From Cerrena zonata (lineage: Eukaryota > Basidiomycota > Agaricomycetes > Polyporales > Cerrenaceae), in NCBI GenBank assembly GCA_038087015.1, contig JASBNA010000012.1, forward strand, positions 310,001 to 374,000: a DNA stretch of 64,000 nt, read 5' to 3'. Below, piece by piece: positions 12,016-23,624 of the stretch. Every line of letters begins with the position of its first letter. Within the stretch, counting starts at the first letter, position 1. A program made the translations under genes and the position numbers. Under the pieces are notes generated by a model. The model was not told the DNA's origin and did no database searches. It saw only the letters and a list, made by a program, of their open reading frames with translations.

Positions 12016-14759
12016 ATGTCTCATCCCATTGATCCCAACGTAATTGGAAGTACTTCAAATGCATCATCTAGCACTAGTGGCACCGAGACTATCAGTTTGG
12101 TAAGCCTTGTCGACGTCTATCACTTGCACTCTCTAACCCCTCTTCCTCAAGGCCGTCATCCCTCCCACAGATGCACTCACTGCTTCCGATGGTGTGGGAC
12201 CTTCCGCTTCGGTGAGCATTTGAGAAGTGATAAGACCCTGTATTCCCGCCTTCTAACATCCATGAACCCTCGCAGGCAGGTAGTCCGACCTCAAGCGATC
12301 CTACTGTAGTCAACATTGATAAGCCTTTCACTCCTCCCCCGTTCATTCACAACGTTCTATGCCCATTTCCCAACTCGAAGTTGACATCGCAGGGTGTTTG
12401 CCTCCATTGCACTACTTTTAGATGGTTAGATCCCGGGCAAGGTAATCTCGTACGAGGACCACCTGACTACTGGCCTGTATATTCATCTCCTCCCGGTGCG
12501 GTATGTACAACACTTCTGTTTGGTATAGGTGAGAATGCTCATGGTTCCCACTCCGATACAGGATCAGAATGAGATGCCTAGACTTGTTCATCCATTACCC
12601 GTCCTTAACTTTGGGGCCCCCCAATCGCTAAAGGTCAACTCACAAGACTCTATAACGAAAGTCTCCAGAGCCGTGAGGAAAATTGACGAAGTCCGTGTTC
12701 AAAAGTCCAAGGACGAAATCGACACATTATTGGTTGTTGTAAGTTGCTTAACCTGAATATACGACGCCTTGACTATAACCATCGGTGATAGGCAGGGTTG
12801 TTCTCGGCAATACAAACAGCATTTATCATCGAATCCTACAAACAGCTCCAGAGCGATCCCGCTGACATGACTAACCAGCTATTGATATATCTGTCTCAAC
12901 AACTGGCCAATTCCTCAATCCCAGCCATCCCAGACTTTCCCTCCTTCGCTACTGCCACCCCTTCCATTCGTATCAACATCTTCTGGTTCTGTGGCCTCGT
13001 TATCAGTCTCATGACCGCTTCCTTCGGAATCCTCACCAAACAGTGGCTCCGAGAATATCTGGTACACGAAAGTTCCGCTGAGGTACATCTTCGGATCCGA
13101 TTCTTTCGCATTGAAGGATGGGAGAAATGGCGCGCATCAGAGATTGTGGCGATCCTTCCATTCCTACTCCAATTCTCCATGTTATTATTCTTCCTCGGCC
13201 TGACAGAATTCCTCAATCCACTAAACAAAGATGTAGATAAGGCCGTGAAGGCCCTCGTCTATCTTTGGGCCTCGTTAGTTGCCGCGGTCACTCTAGCCCC
13301 CATTCTTTCCCCCCGGTGCCCATGGAAGACGCCTCTACTCAATCGCCCTCTCCATCGTATTAGAGATTTCCTTCTCCATGCTTATCAGGGATTTTATTGC
13401 TGGTATCAGGAGCGTTACAAGGTGGACTGGCAATGGCATCCTCGGAACTGGTTCAACGATGTGACAACATGGCTTCGACATAGCATAGCATCTGCTCTGG
13501 AAGCTATAACAAACTCGAAAAATACTACTATCGCTCTTCTAACAATGATAAAAGAGCTTCTCCTACCTCCCGAAAATTGTGTGTATTCTCTGCCCAGGAA
13601 ACGAGAAGAGGAGGATTGTGCTGGAGATAGACGCCATGATATCAATCATTTTCTCGGAACATATCAACTCGTGCAAACTGACGAACACCTTTCGCTGGTT
13701 ATCGGAGCATTGGGAGATAGCGAGTACCTACTAGACGAGACTGTGAAATGTCTCAAGGGTGTTCACAAGCTTCGCAAACCTTCTGCCAAGGATGATCCAA
13801 GTTGGCCCATCGGCCGTCCTTCTTCATATGGTCCCTCACTCGTGCCGAGTTTGATCCCACTCCTGATTGCTAAAATCCAACATCATGTATCACGGAGTGG
13901 GAGCACTACCGAAGACCTAGAAACTGCGCTGCCCTTTCTTTTGGATTCGTACAATGAGAAATTTATTGACGGGCAGGTACTATGGCCTCTCGTTGGTGGT
14001 ATGTTGCTGGATTATCATTTCACTCACGTTACGGTGAAAGCTTTTGTGGACCGTTGGGAGGTTATTCGTGAGGTACCCAGGTTCCCGCAGCTCAGTCAAT
14101 CTGAATCCGATTCCAAAAGTACGTCATTCCTTCGAATACCCTAAGACTGAATTACTCACTCTAACATTCTAGCGATGATTTGGAATATATTCGACGCCGT
14201 CCTCAAATTAATCAAGAAATATACTGATGTTTCCCTCCAAACATCTTTGTCTCAATATCTGACCCAGCCTGAGCCTGAGAGGAAGATCTTCGAGAAACAA
14301 ATTCAAATTCCCGGTATCTTATTGGATGTTATGCTTTCCATTATATCTTACGCAGATATAGCTGACATCGAGAGCCAGTCCGATCTGTTCTCTCATATAA
14401 TCTCCGAATTTACCAGGACGGTACACCTTATGATCACTATGAATGCTAACGTCGCGGTCTCGCTTGACCTATCCATTCGCCGACTCAACTATCTATGCCA
14501 CAAACTCCCCTCTGTTACCAATGGCTGCTCGTTATTGATAAAGGAGCTGGAGCACCAACTACTTCAATACTATCTTAAAAATGCTAAAGAGGGTACAAGC
14601 TCCTTCAGGCAATGGCAGCGTAATTTAGGTATTTCTCCTCATTGGAGACAAATTCTCGAACGCAATGGCCTTATCGTTACTGTGGATGGAGTTAATGATT
14701 CGGGATCCGGGTTTGAAGCTCGGCCTAAACAAGCTATTGTATCATCTACCAAATCATAA
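12016..14759 (+). CDS. DUF6535 domain membrane protein
   Basis: This is a member of a basidiomycete-restricted family defined by an N-terminal membrane region; the function is unknown. The chosen start is ATG 12016 (MSHPIDPNV), with exon 1 at 12016-12099 and exon 2 at 12152-12211. Several further short exons up to 12738 are uncertain. The domain starts with KSKDEIDTLLVV, crosses an intron at 12739-12791, and continues AGLFSAIQTAFIIESYKQL. Hydrophobic segments follow at about 12980-13035, 13145-13215 and 13250-13310 (IFWFCGLVISLMTASFGIL, IVAILPFLLQFSMLLFFLG, YLWASLVAAVTLAPIL). A long soluble C-terminal region rich in helices is joined across an intron at about 14119-14172 and ends at TAA 14757-14759. 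It has a paralogue in this window at 54599-57080 on the minus strand, with the same order of motifs. Confidence 0.82.
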
Positions 14760-15267
14760 CAAGTATCGGAGTATTCCTATAACTTTAATTTTCACATTGT
14801 ATGATAGTATGCGTCTCCGCCGGACTAGAGGAGCACGACGTAAAGTACCTAGGCGGGATGTTTCCCATCATTTTGGTCGAGAGATCATCAGCTTGGCGGC
14901 CACCTCATGCCATTTGTTTCGATGTACAGCCTGCTTGTCTAGTCGTATCTGATTCAAGACCAGCTACTATGCTCTCTCAATTTGAAACTATTTCCGCTTC
15001 AGCCCATCAACTCGTTGATCGTCGACATCTCGAAGTTGATCATGCGAAGTTTACGGGAATGGTTTCTCTTAGTTTCAAGCCATTACTATTATATCGCTCT
15101 ACTGGCTTTTATATTTTAGATTAGCGTGTTCACGGAAAAAAACTAGTAGGTTTGTAATATGTGACGATATTGAGCAATTTGAAGATCGCCACAAGCGGGC
15201 CGATGATTTCATCTCCGAGTTTCCGACGCTCTAGGGTCTTTCAAGTTGACCTTTACCATCTGCGGAG
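14760..15267. other. intergenic, 508 nt
   Basis: A 107-codon frame at 14801-15124 has no recognised motif, and no gene is called. The promoter of the NAD+ synthetase gene should be in the right half. Confidence 0.4.
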
Positions 15268-18200
15268 ATGGGCCATCTTGTTACAGTTGCAACGTAAGTC
15301 TCTGTCCATAATGAAGTCGATTGTCATCTGATCTGATACTAAAGATGGTGGGTTATCACTGCCCCCTTGAGTCATCGAAGGAACATACAACCTAATAGCC
15401 TACTAGTTCTCTTAATCAATGGGCATTAGACTTTGAAGTAAAAACTATCCTGCGATAGTGATCAAAACTAACCTGTGTACAGGGAAACCTGGAGCGTATC
15501 TTGGGAAGTATACGAATCGCCAAAGAACGAGGAGCAACGTTACGGGTTGGTCCAGAACTCGAAATCACGTAAGCCATAATCGTCTAAGACGCCTCTTCTA
15601 CGAGTAATCCTCTTTTTCAGAGGATATGGGTGTTTAGATCACTTTCTTGAAGGCAATTTATGTTTTCGCTTCGTTGCGAGACCATCAGTAACGCTTGTGG
15701 CCTATAGGAGACACATGTCTACACTCTTGGGAGGTTCTTGGAAAGATCCTCACCTCTGAAGATGCAAAAGGCATTGTTTGTGACATCGGAATGTGAGTTG
15801 ATCATATTGTATGAACCATATAGGGCCTGAACACACGCGATGTATAGGCCCGTTAGGCACAAGAACGTTATTTATAACTGTCGTATAATCATTCATGACG
15901 GGAAGATCATACTAATACGTCCAAAGATGTGGATGGCAAACAACGGGAACTATCGCGAACTTCGCTATTTTACTCCTTGGATGAAACATCGCGAGAGCGA
16001 GGACCACTACCTTCCTCGGATGATACAGAACATAACAGGACAGGTACGATGCACTAAGAAATGTGTAGGGTTATTAACTTATGTATAGTAGGTTAAAGTT
16101 CCATTTGGTGATGCTGTAGTTAGCACGATCGATACCTGTATTGGCGTGGAACTCTGTGAAGAATTGTTCACACCCGCTAGGTCAGTTTTTTCATTTGCTT
16201 TTGTATTTAGATGCCAACTTGAGTAAACGTAGTCCTCATATCTTGATGGGACTCGACGGTGTCGAAATTTTCACCAACTCGAGTGGTAGTCATCATGAAC
16301 TCCGAAAACTCTACACGCGCGTTGAGCTTATCAAAGAAGCAACCCTGAAAGTGCGTACATCTCATGTTATCAGTACTTAGGATCTAACGGTCTTTTTTTG
16401 CGCGTCCTAGCTTGGCGGAATTTACCTCTACGCAAACCAGCAAGGTTGCGATGGTGACCGTCTGTACTACGACGGGTGTGCTATGATCGCTGTGAACGGA
16501 CAAATTGTTGCTCAAGGTTCCCAATTTTCTCTGCAAGATGTTGAGGTAGTCACAGCCACAGTCGACTTAGAGGATGTTCGAGCATTCAGGGCCATCAGCA
16601 GCAGGAGTATGCAAGCCGCGGGAGCGAAAGGATACCAAAGAATAGAAGTCGGCTTTGCCCTTTCTGATGAAGACGACACGAGCTCTGTTAAAAATATACA
16701 AGAGTTAGTTGCCAAGAAATACGATGTCAGGTATCATAGACCCGAAGAAGAAATTGCGTGAGGGTCTCGCGTTCGATTTCATGTAAATCCTACACTAACA
16801 TCTCTATATAGCCTGGGACCAGCCTGCTGGCTTTGGGATTATCTTCGCCGATCTAGAACCCAAGGGTACTTCCTCCCTCTAAGTGGAGGTATTGACAGCT
16901 GTGCAACTGCTGTAATTGTACACTCGATGTGCAGACTTGTTGCGGAATCGGCCCGCAAAGGAGGTTGGTTACGTGCTCTGACGAAGTTTTATCATGCGTT
17001 AACACAATATCTATAGATCAAGCTGTTATTGCTGATGCTCGTCGCATAGCAGGAGAGCCACAGGACTCTACATATCTTCCTAGTGATCCTCTTGACTTCG
17101 CTAACAAGGTCTTCCATACTTGCTACATGGGAACAGAGAATTCGAGCGCAGAAACTAGAGGTCGTGCTAAAGAACTTGCACAGGCGATTGGAAGGTTCGC
17201 AGTACGACTTTGCCGTAGTCTTCACCTATTGACATCTGTAGCCAGCTACCACACGGATCTAAACATGGACTCAATCGTCACAGCTGTTCGACAGCTGTTC
17301 GCATATGTAACCGGTGTTAAGCCAAGGTTTAGAGCTCATGGCGGGTCACAAGCTGAGAACTTGGCGCTACAGAACATTCAGGTATGCATGCTCATCGGTT
17401 TTCTGTATATCTCTCATACGTCGTATAGGCAAGGCTTCGAATGGTCCTGGCATACCTGTTTGCTCAGCTTCTGCCTTGGGTCAGAGGACGAAACGGAGGT
17501 TTACTAGTGCTCGGTAGTGCCAACGTCGACGAAAGGTATCTTTTTGATAAATGACTGAGCCACCGATATTAATAACCTCCTTTCTAGTCTGAGAGGCTAT
17601 TTGACGAAGTACGACTGCTCGTCAGGTATACCATTTTCATCCAGATTTTCAGTACCAAATTCGGTTCTGATTGTGCTGCATAGCTGATGTCAACCCAATC
17701 GGTGCGATAAGTAAGACGGACCTCAAGAAGTTCATCGCTTACGCAAAAGACTCATTTGAGCTCCCCGTCCTTGCTGAGTGCGATCATTCTCCTAATACTT
17801 TTGCAATCAGAGTTGATCTATAACACATCTCTAGGTTTTTGGACGCAGTTCCAACTGCCGAACTTGAGCCAATCACCGAAACCTACGTTCAAGCAGATGA
17901 AGCGGACATGGGTATGACTTACGATGAATTATCGGTCTTTGGCCGGTTGCGTAAGGTGGAGAAGTGTGGTCCTTACAGCATGTTCACGAAGCTGGTCCAT
18001 GAGTGGGGTTCCTTCCTTTCGCCTACTCAGGTATCTTTTTAATCGATTTAACCGTCGAAGAAGTACTAAAATGTTTCAAAAATTGCAGGTCGCGGAGAAA
18101 GTCAAACATTTCTTCTTTGAGTACGCTAGGAATAGACACAAGATGACCACATTGACTCCGTCGTATCACGCTGTAAGTAATAAGCGAACTGTCTCCTTGT

Positions 18201-18434
18201 ATTCCAACTGACATGCAGTATACAGGAACAATACAGCCCAGATGACAACCGTTAGTGATTTTTCTTCTCTATCTTCTCGCTGACATTGACGATTTTTATT
18301 TAGGATTTGATCTTCGACCATTCTTGTATCCCTCCAGATTTCCTTGGCAATTCAAGAAGATCGATGCACTCGCTGCGTCTCTTCCGGACAGATCGACTGT
18401 ACATCCACAAGAGGCGAAAAACGAGATAAACTGA
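15268..18434 (+). CDS. glutamine-dependent NAD(+) synthetase
   Basis: The enzyme converts deamido-NAD, ATP and glutamine to NAD+ in the last step of NAD+ synthesis. Two domains are present. The N-terminal glutaminase of the nitrilase fold shows the full catalytic triad: Glu in GPELEITGYG, Lys in [10 protein letters not shown] and Cys in [12 protein letters not shown]. The C-terminal synthetase carries the ATP pyrophosphatase loop [11 protein letters not shown] at about 16879-16911, plus [19 protein letters not shown] and [20 protein letters not shown]. Start ATG 15268 gives MGHLVTVAT, the first strand of the nitrilase fold, and is followed at once by an intron. About 12-15 introns split the gene. 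The last residues are KNEIN, with TGA at 18432-18434. It is convergent with SEC6, about 200 nt from that gene's stop. Confidence 0.95.
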
Positions 18435-18631
18435 AAGGTGAAAAATCAAACAAGTGTATAAATAGGTGGATGGTATACAAAGATTCCTTGGTGTATTGCG
18501 TAGGTATACAACAAATGCTGATAGATAGATGCAGAGCGAATGACAACAAAGTGTAACGGAACGTAAAGCGATTTAGCCGCCTCTCGTTTGAGCAAGAAGT
18601 CGGGAGAAGGTACCCTGGATTGTGATCCTTT

Positions 18632-21008
18632 TCATGATTGTAGGTTCCGGTGCTATGTGAAATGCGTATGAGAACGATTGAACAAAAGGAAGAAGTAATG
18701 AAAAACTTACGATCCATAAGGTTTTCCTCCTTTACTTTCCGCTTTACACTCTCCATGACTTCGCTCACGTCTGAACGATCCAAATCGCCTCTCGCCTTCA
18801 TCAGTGACTCGACGAAAGTGATATTCGGACCGTGCACTTTGGCAAACGACCAATACGAGAGGAAGACCAAGCTCTTGGAAGCCTCCAAGAGCGACAAGAT
18901 CATCTCCAGGACTTCGAATCGAGGCTCCAGTTCGCTAGTTTTCCTGTATGTGCCGAAAAGCTTGTAAGCCTCTGTGACGTCATCCTTTATTCGATCCGTC
19001 GCTGCAGGAATCTTCAATTTTGGAGCATTCGCCAGGGCAGTGATGTAGTTGACGAGGAAGGTATCGATGAGATCTTCCAAGAGCGAGTCGAACATGGCGT
19101 TGTTGAGATAAGCTTGGTAGTCCGCGACGTAATCACGTACAGTCTCGATGATTTGAGACATGATACCATCGTACCAACTGGGCTGGAAAAGTTGTTTAGT
19201 CGCGGGTTTCAGGTCATTGAAGATGATGTCAATCAGGGTTTGCGTGCACTTTTTCGCAACGTCAAGACACCCATCGATAGCATCGTTTAGACGTTCGTGG
19301 ATCGTTACTCGGTACTTCTCTGATACCAAAGGTTCAATGCGTCCGGAAAGGGTTTCTGCGAAGTCGGCAGACTTGATTTGGTCGTTCGCAAGTGCGATAC
19401 AATACTCGACCAAGCCACCGGCAGCTTCCTCCGGTTTCTCGGATTGCTTCTTGAACTCTGCTTCGATAAGCTTGTGCCAACGATCCTGGATACCACGCAT
19501 AACACGGTTAACCTCCTCGATGACTCGTGCAAGAATCAATCCTTGACCACTGTCCATCGCTAGATCCACTTGCTGATTGACCATCTGGAAGAGAATCACA
19601 GCTCCCTGCATTCCGTATAATCCGTCACTGTCGATTTCGGGTGGTTCTTCTCGTTTAGTGAATGCTTCGATCTCGGTGCCCATGAGGTTAGCCGTCCATT
19701 CCTCAAGTTTCTTGATAATAAGTTTGAGGTAATCCTCTATCAGGACTTGTTCGTTTCCGTCTAGAAGTGGGGGCTCCAGAAGTTCAGAAGGAACGTTCAA
19801 TTCCTTCATGCTCTTCTTGTACTCCTTTACCCATTGGTACATCGTCAGGAGGACACTCGCATCTGGCTCTTCGGACATGACCTTCTGGATGGTAGCATTC
19901 AAAGCTCGATGATACTCCCTAACGTAGAGATTGTAAATCTCGTACGACGGAGGGAAACAAGGAACTATATCCTCCTCAACACGCATGATGTCCTGGTAGA
20001 TCCATATCGAGTCTTCCAAGAACACAGAAGGGTTACGGCCAGCGCGTTCGAAAGCCTCGTCGAATTTGTTCTTGATAGATTCGATTATGCACTTTTGAAC
20101 CTTCGATCGGTAGTGTTTGATCACACGAGCGTTGGCTTGCATCGATTGGAATTTGGCAGCAACATCCAGTTTGGCCGCTTTCTTGACCAATTTCAAGGCT
20201 ATCGTCTGTGCACAATAACCAACGTATAAGGAGCCATTTAAACAAGCATGTAAATACATCAGATATACCTTCTCATCCTCGCGTCCTTCGATTTCCACAA
20301 TCTTCATAAGCTTGACAATGACGTCGGGATATCCTGCGCGAACAATGGGAAGGATATTCCGCGCAATGTCGAGAATATACTCGTCGAAAGCAGCAATAAT
20401 CCTGTTCAACCGCTCGAACCACCGGGCTAGAGTAGCTCTGACCTCCGCCGAAGACTTCTTCGCCTGATGCATAGTCCTGTTACGGAATGCTTCCAGCTTA
20501 TTGAGCTGATAGTGTATTCGCAGAATATTGGGGGCAGGCCCAAGAAGATCTTCACTGTCTCGAGCGAGCATTTCTTCGAGCGCGTCGACTTTAGAGCTCA
20601 TCTCCACAAGGTTGTTTACCATTTCCTCCGTTTGTACGAAGTTGCGGTGGACCATGGAGACCTAACATGTGACGATGCTCAAGACAGCGAAGCTTACAAG
20701 AGAGGTTATAAACATACCCTACTAATCTGGTCGAACGTACTGACGACATTCTGAGGGTCCGCACACAGTCTATCCACAGTCCCCAGCTCATCCTTGATCG
20801 TCTGAATGTTGTTTCTCGTCCCAAAGAGTTTCCGGAGCCCGTCACGAGTAGCATCCAGTTGTTCCTTGACACCACTCTTCAACCGAGCGTCGATGGATGA
20901 TTTCTCCTTCTCGAGTTTCTTCCTAAATGCTGCAATCTTCAGCAAGTCATCCGGTGACTGCAAGTATTCGCCGACTGCCTGAGCGGCCGATATTGTGGGT
21001 GCGGACAT
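18632..21008 (-). CDS. exocyst complex subunit Sec6 (EXOC3)
   Basis: Sec6 is a core subunit of the exocyst, which tethers secretory vesicles to the plasma membrane at growth sites. Exon 1 (21008-20718) encodes MSAPTISAAQAVGEYL and a helical region; the ATG at 21008 was chosen over one 24 nt upstream because it directly precedes the conserved start. Exon 2 begins at 20661. An intron of 63 nt near 20209-20271 is in frame and has no stop, so it can be mistaken for coding. The body is almost all helix, with SSKVDALEEMLARDSEDLLGP-type segments near the N-terminus and EDLIDTFLVNYITALANAPK toward the C-terminus. The last splice (acceptor CACATAG) changes the tail to LMDHRNLQS, with TGA at 18634-18632; unspliced reading would run wrongly for over 100 codons. 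The length, about 750 aa, fits the family. Confidence 0.92.
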
Positions 21009-22766
21009 GATGAGAGTAGAATTTAAGCACAAGTAGCTTAGCCTCGTTTCGTTTTAGTAGTTACAAATGTCGGATCATACTATTCGTAAGGGTTATTGTT
21101 GAGGACAATAATGTGTAGTATTAGGCCGGCTCGAAGTAGCGCCGTCTCGTTGCTTGGCTATGTTTGGCTAAGGCTTCGACATAATTGCCTTAACTGGCGC
21201 TTGCTCATCGACTCCTAGTCGTGGTAGGACCTTCATGACTACACACCACTTGTTGCCAATAAGAAGCCGACCAAGTACAATTTCAGGACATTCATTGCTG
21301 TATCTCTATCTATTTCTCACCTTACTCACTCTTTCTAGCGAACTACATCAGTCAATCTGTCACGGCGAAACGTACCTACGTTTGCAACGACCTCTCGCCG
21401 GACTCCGCCCTCCCGGCATGCCTTACGTCCTGGACACGGAGGCTTCACATTTTGACACTCCTTCGGAAGGATGCACGTTGTACTCTCAGCTTCCCCGTCC
21501 GTTGTACGACAGCTGTCCAGTCGTAGTGTGAATAGCGTCGATACGCGGGTTTTTTTCGACCCAAGGCTCGTACTATTCGGTCTTGGTAAATTGGTATACT
21601 TGATCAGATCCCCGGTCGATGTTACTCTCGATAGGGTATAATCAACTCTCACCTCAGCAGACACCTTCTTGCATTTCGACTGATTATCCCACTATGACGA
21701 GTCTCGAGGCAGGGTACCCGATCACTGTTGATGATTGTTCGGGACAAGAGTCTATGCTCTGTTACAGTTCGTGATTGGCGTGCGGAATGGGCTTCAACAC
21801 TGTATATGCGATTTCCTCCAGTCTGAGGGATGCGTATCTGATCGTTTATGCGGATTCATCTCATAGCGTTGGCTTGTACCTCAGCATACAAGCATCAGAT
21901 GAAAGTGCCGGATAGGTTGCTAGTGTTTAAGTGTGTCGCATTCGAGAGGGGTTCTTAACAGCTGACTCCTGTTTTTGTCCAGATCGATAGAGAGAATTGG
22001 CTAACTCTGGTCATCTGGTTCGTACACTTTGATCCTTTTCAAAGATAACGTCTTGACGAGGTCGTTAAGATATCTTGATTGTTTTCTGGAAGACTGCGCA
22101 ATCATGCTTACATGATCTACAATGTGGGAGCGGGATGATCAATCAATCCCTGAAGACATGACATCTTGTTGAAAACAACTTCAAGCTGAGGTATGAGGTA
22201 TTTTTTGTTTCAATTTATTATTTTTCCGTTTGTATTTGTTCGCATTTTAAACATCCTGTCGAGGCGGCATGTTAGTACGAGCAATGGCCCTGACAGATGC
22301 TATCACAGATAAAATGCTGCCCTGGCCGCATACACGTGTTGGTGCTCACCCCTTGTCTCCCAATACACTTACTGTCCCAAATGAAATATATGATTGATGG
22401 GCGGTGACAGCGTCAGGTCGGTTCCGTGCAAGCCGCGAGAAGACAACTCTATGCAGTATTGTTCCGGTCGCTCATTTGTGGGGAAAGGAGGGAGTGTAGA
22501 TTTGTGAAAAGCAATGAATAATACTGGGCAGTGAAAGTACAAAGAAGCTGACGGGTAGACTAAAGAGTACGCGTGTGGAGTGTGAGAACGAGGAAGGAGT
22601 GTCAGCGGACTGAGACGTCAGGGGATGATGTACTAGGGATGAGACGGGCGAAGCCCCTTGGGACCTTCCGACGCTAGTGCGGAACACCTGAGAGAGTTTT
22701 TGTTAGCATGCGATACCCAGAGGGTTAGGAGATGGAGGCGACGCATGTGTGTGATAACAGAGAACG
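21009..22766. other. intergenic / possible end of the DIRS-like element, 1.76 kb
   Basis: The first few hundred bases are the SEC6 promoter side. No gene with recognisable motifs was found. The right part (from roughly 22.4 kb) was continuous with position 28209 before the Copia element inserted. It may therefore hold the 3' terminal repeats of the minus-strand DIRS-like element. No direct repeat shared with the region upstream of its gag gene could be found by eye. Confidence 0.4.
22762..22766. repeat. target-site duplication of the Copia element, left copy (GAACG)
   Basis: GAACG precedes the 5' LTR, and the same five bases follow the 3' LTR at 28209-28213. Five bases is the usual size for Ty1/Copia integrases. 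Confidence 0.85.
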
Positions 22767-23162
22767 TGTTGTTATTTCGTCTACGACGCTAAGTCGACCA
22801 TTTCCCGATATATCCATGTCCCTGCCTATTTAGGCAATTCCTCTTTTTCTTCGTCATCTTCATTCCTATTTGATTCCTCCCCGAGTCCCCCTTTCACCTT
22901 TTACTTCTAATAGTACTACCGAAGGTCTAGCCTCCGTATGGACTCGCATCGACTCCGCTACCGAGCTCGTTCCGAGCTCATACTTACTTCTACCGAGCTT
23001 TCTACATTTCTATGTCTTATTTTATGTTTTCCGTCTTCCGTTCCCTTCGTACCGCACCCGCTCCGTTCGCTCTCTACATACGTATATAAACCCCATGTAT
23101 TCAACTATCTACTCTATCGAATTCTACATTATTCGTCCTAACTCATTGCGTGCACAACAATA
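22767..23162 (+). repeat. 5' LTR of the Copia element
   Basis: It begins TGTTGTTATTTCG and ends CACAACAATA. Matching TGTTG and CAACA lie at or near the ends. A TATA box (TATATAAA) lies at 23083-23090. The perfect GAACG duplication fits an end at ATA rather than at CAACA, so the terminal bases would be TG..TA. Confidence 0.9.
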
Positions 23163-23176
23163 GGTTATGGGCCCCG
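23163..23176 (+). promoter_or_regulatory. Copia primer binding site for a half initiator-Met tRNA
   Basis: GGTTATGGGCCC directly follows the 5' LTR. It is complementary to the anticodon stem-loop of eukaryotic initiator tRNA-Met (GGGCCCATAACC). Drosophila copia uses the same internal site, primed by a cleaved half tRNA. The primer use here is inference from this match. Confidence 0.75.
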
Positions 23177-23624
23177 CCTCTCGTTATTAAACCCTCATAC
23201 TCTATTAACCACTCTAGTCGACTTTAAACTCTAGCTCATCGTTCCCCTCGATCACGATTCAGCACCCGGTACCCTCTGCTTATTTTTACGCCCTCAGAAC
23301 ATTGCTCTACCATCGAAACCTTGCTAGCCTCAACCGGTTACGATCCTAGAACTCTGCTTCACTAAAAAACACTCGCAGAACACAGCTTTACTTCAATACG
23401 CGTTTACGTTAACACTTTTTATCTATCTTAGGTATCCTATCGTTTGGCCAAACGAACCTCTTGGTTTTATTTTCCCTAGGTTTATTACCGTTTTCTTTTG
23501 GGCAGTCGACACCGCTCCTGCATCTACTCGTATAACTTTACTCGAGTTATTATTCCTATACGGCACCATCCAACACTACCTACACATCTCTCATCATTTC
23601 CCTCGACCGCTTACAGTATCCACC

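Noticed and set aside
22870..23163. 97-codon gene in the Copia LTR (also at 27916-28209)
   Set aside because: It lies fully inside the LTR, covers the TATA box, and is pyrimidine-rich without motifs.
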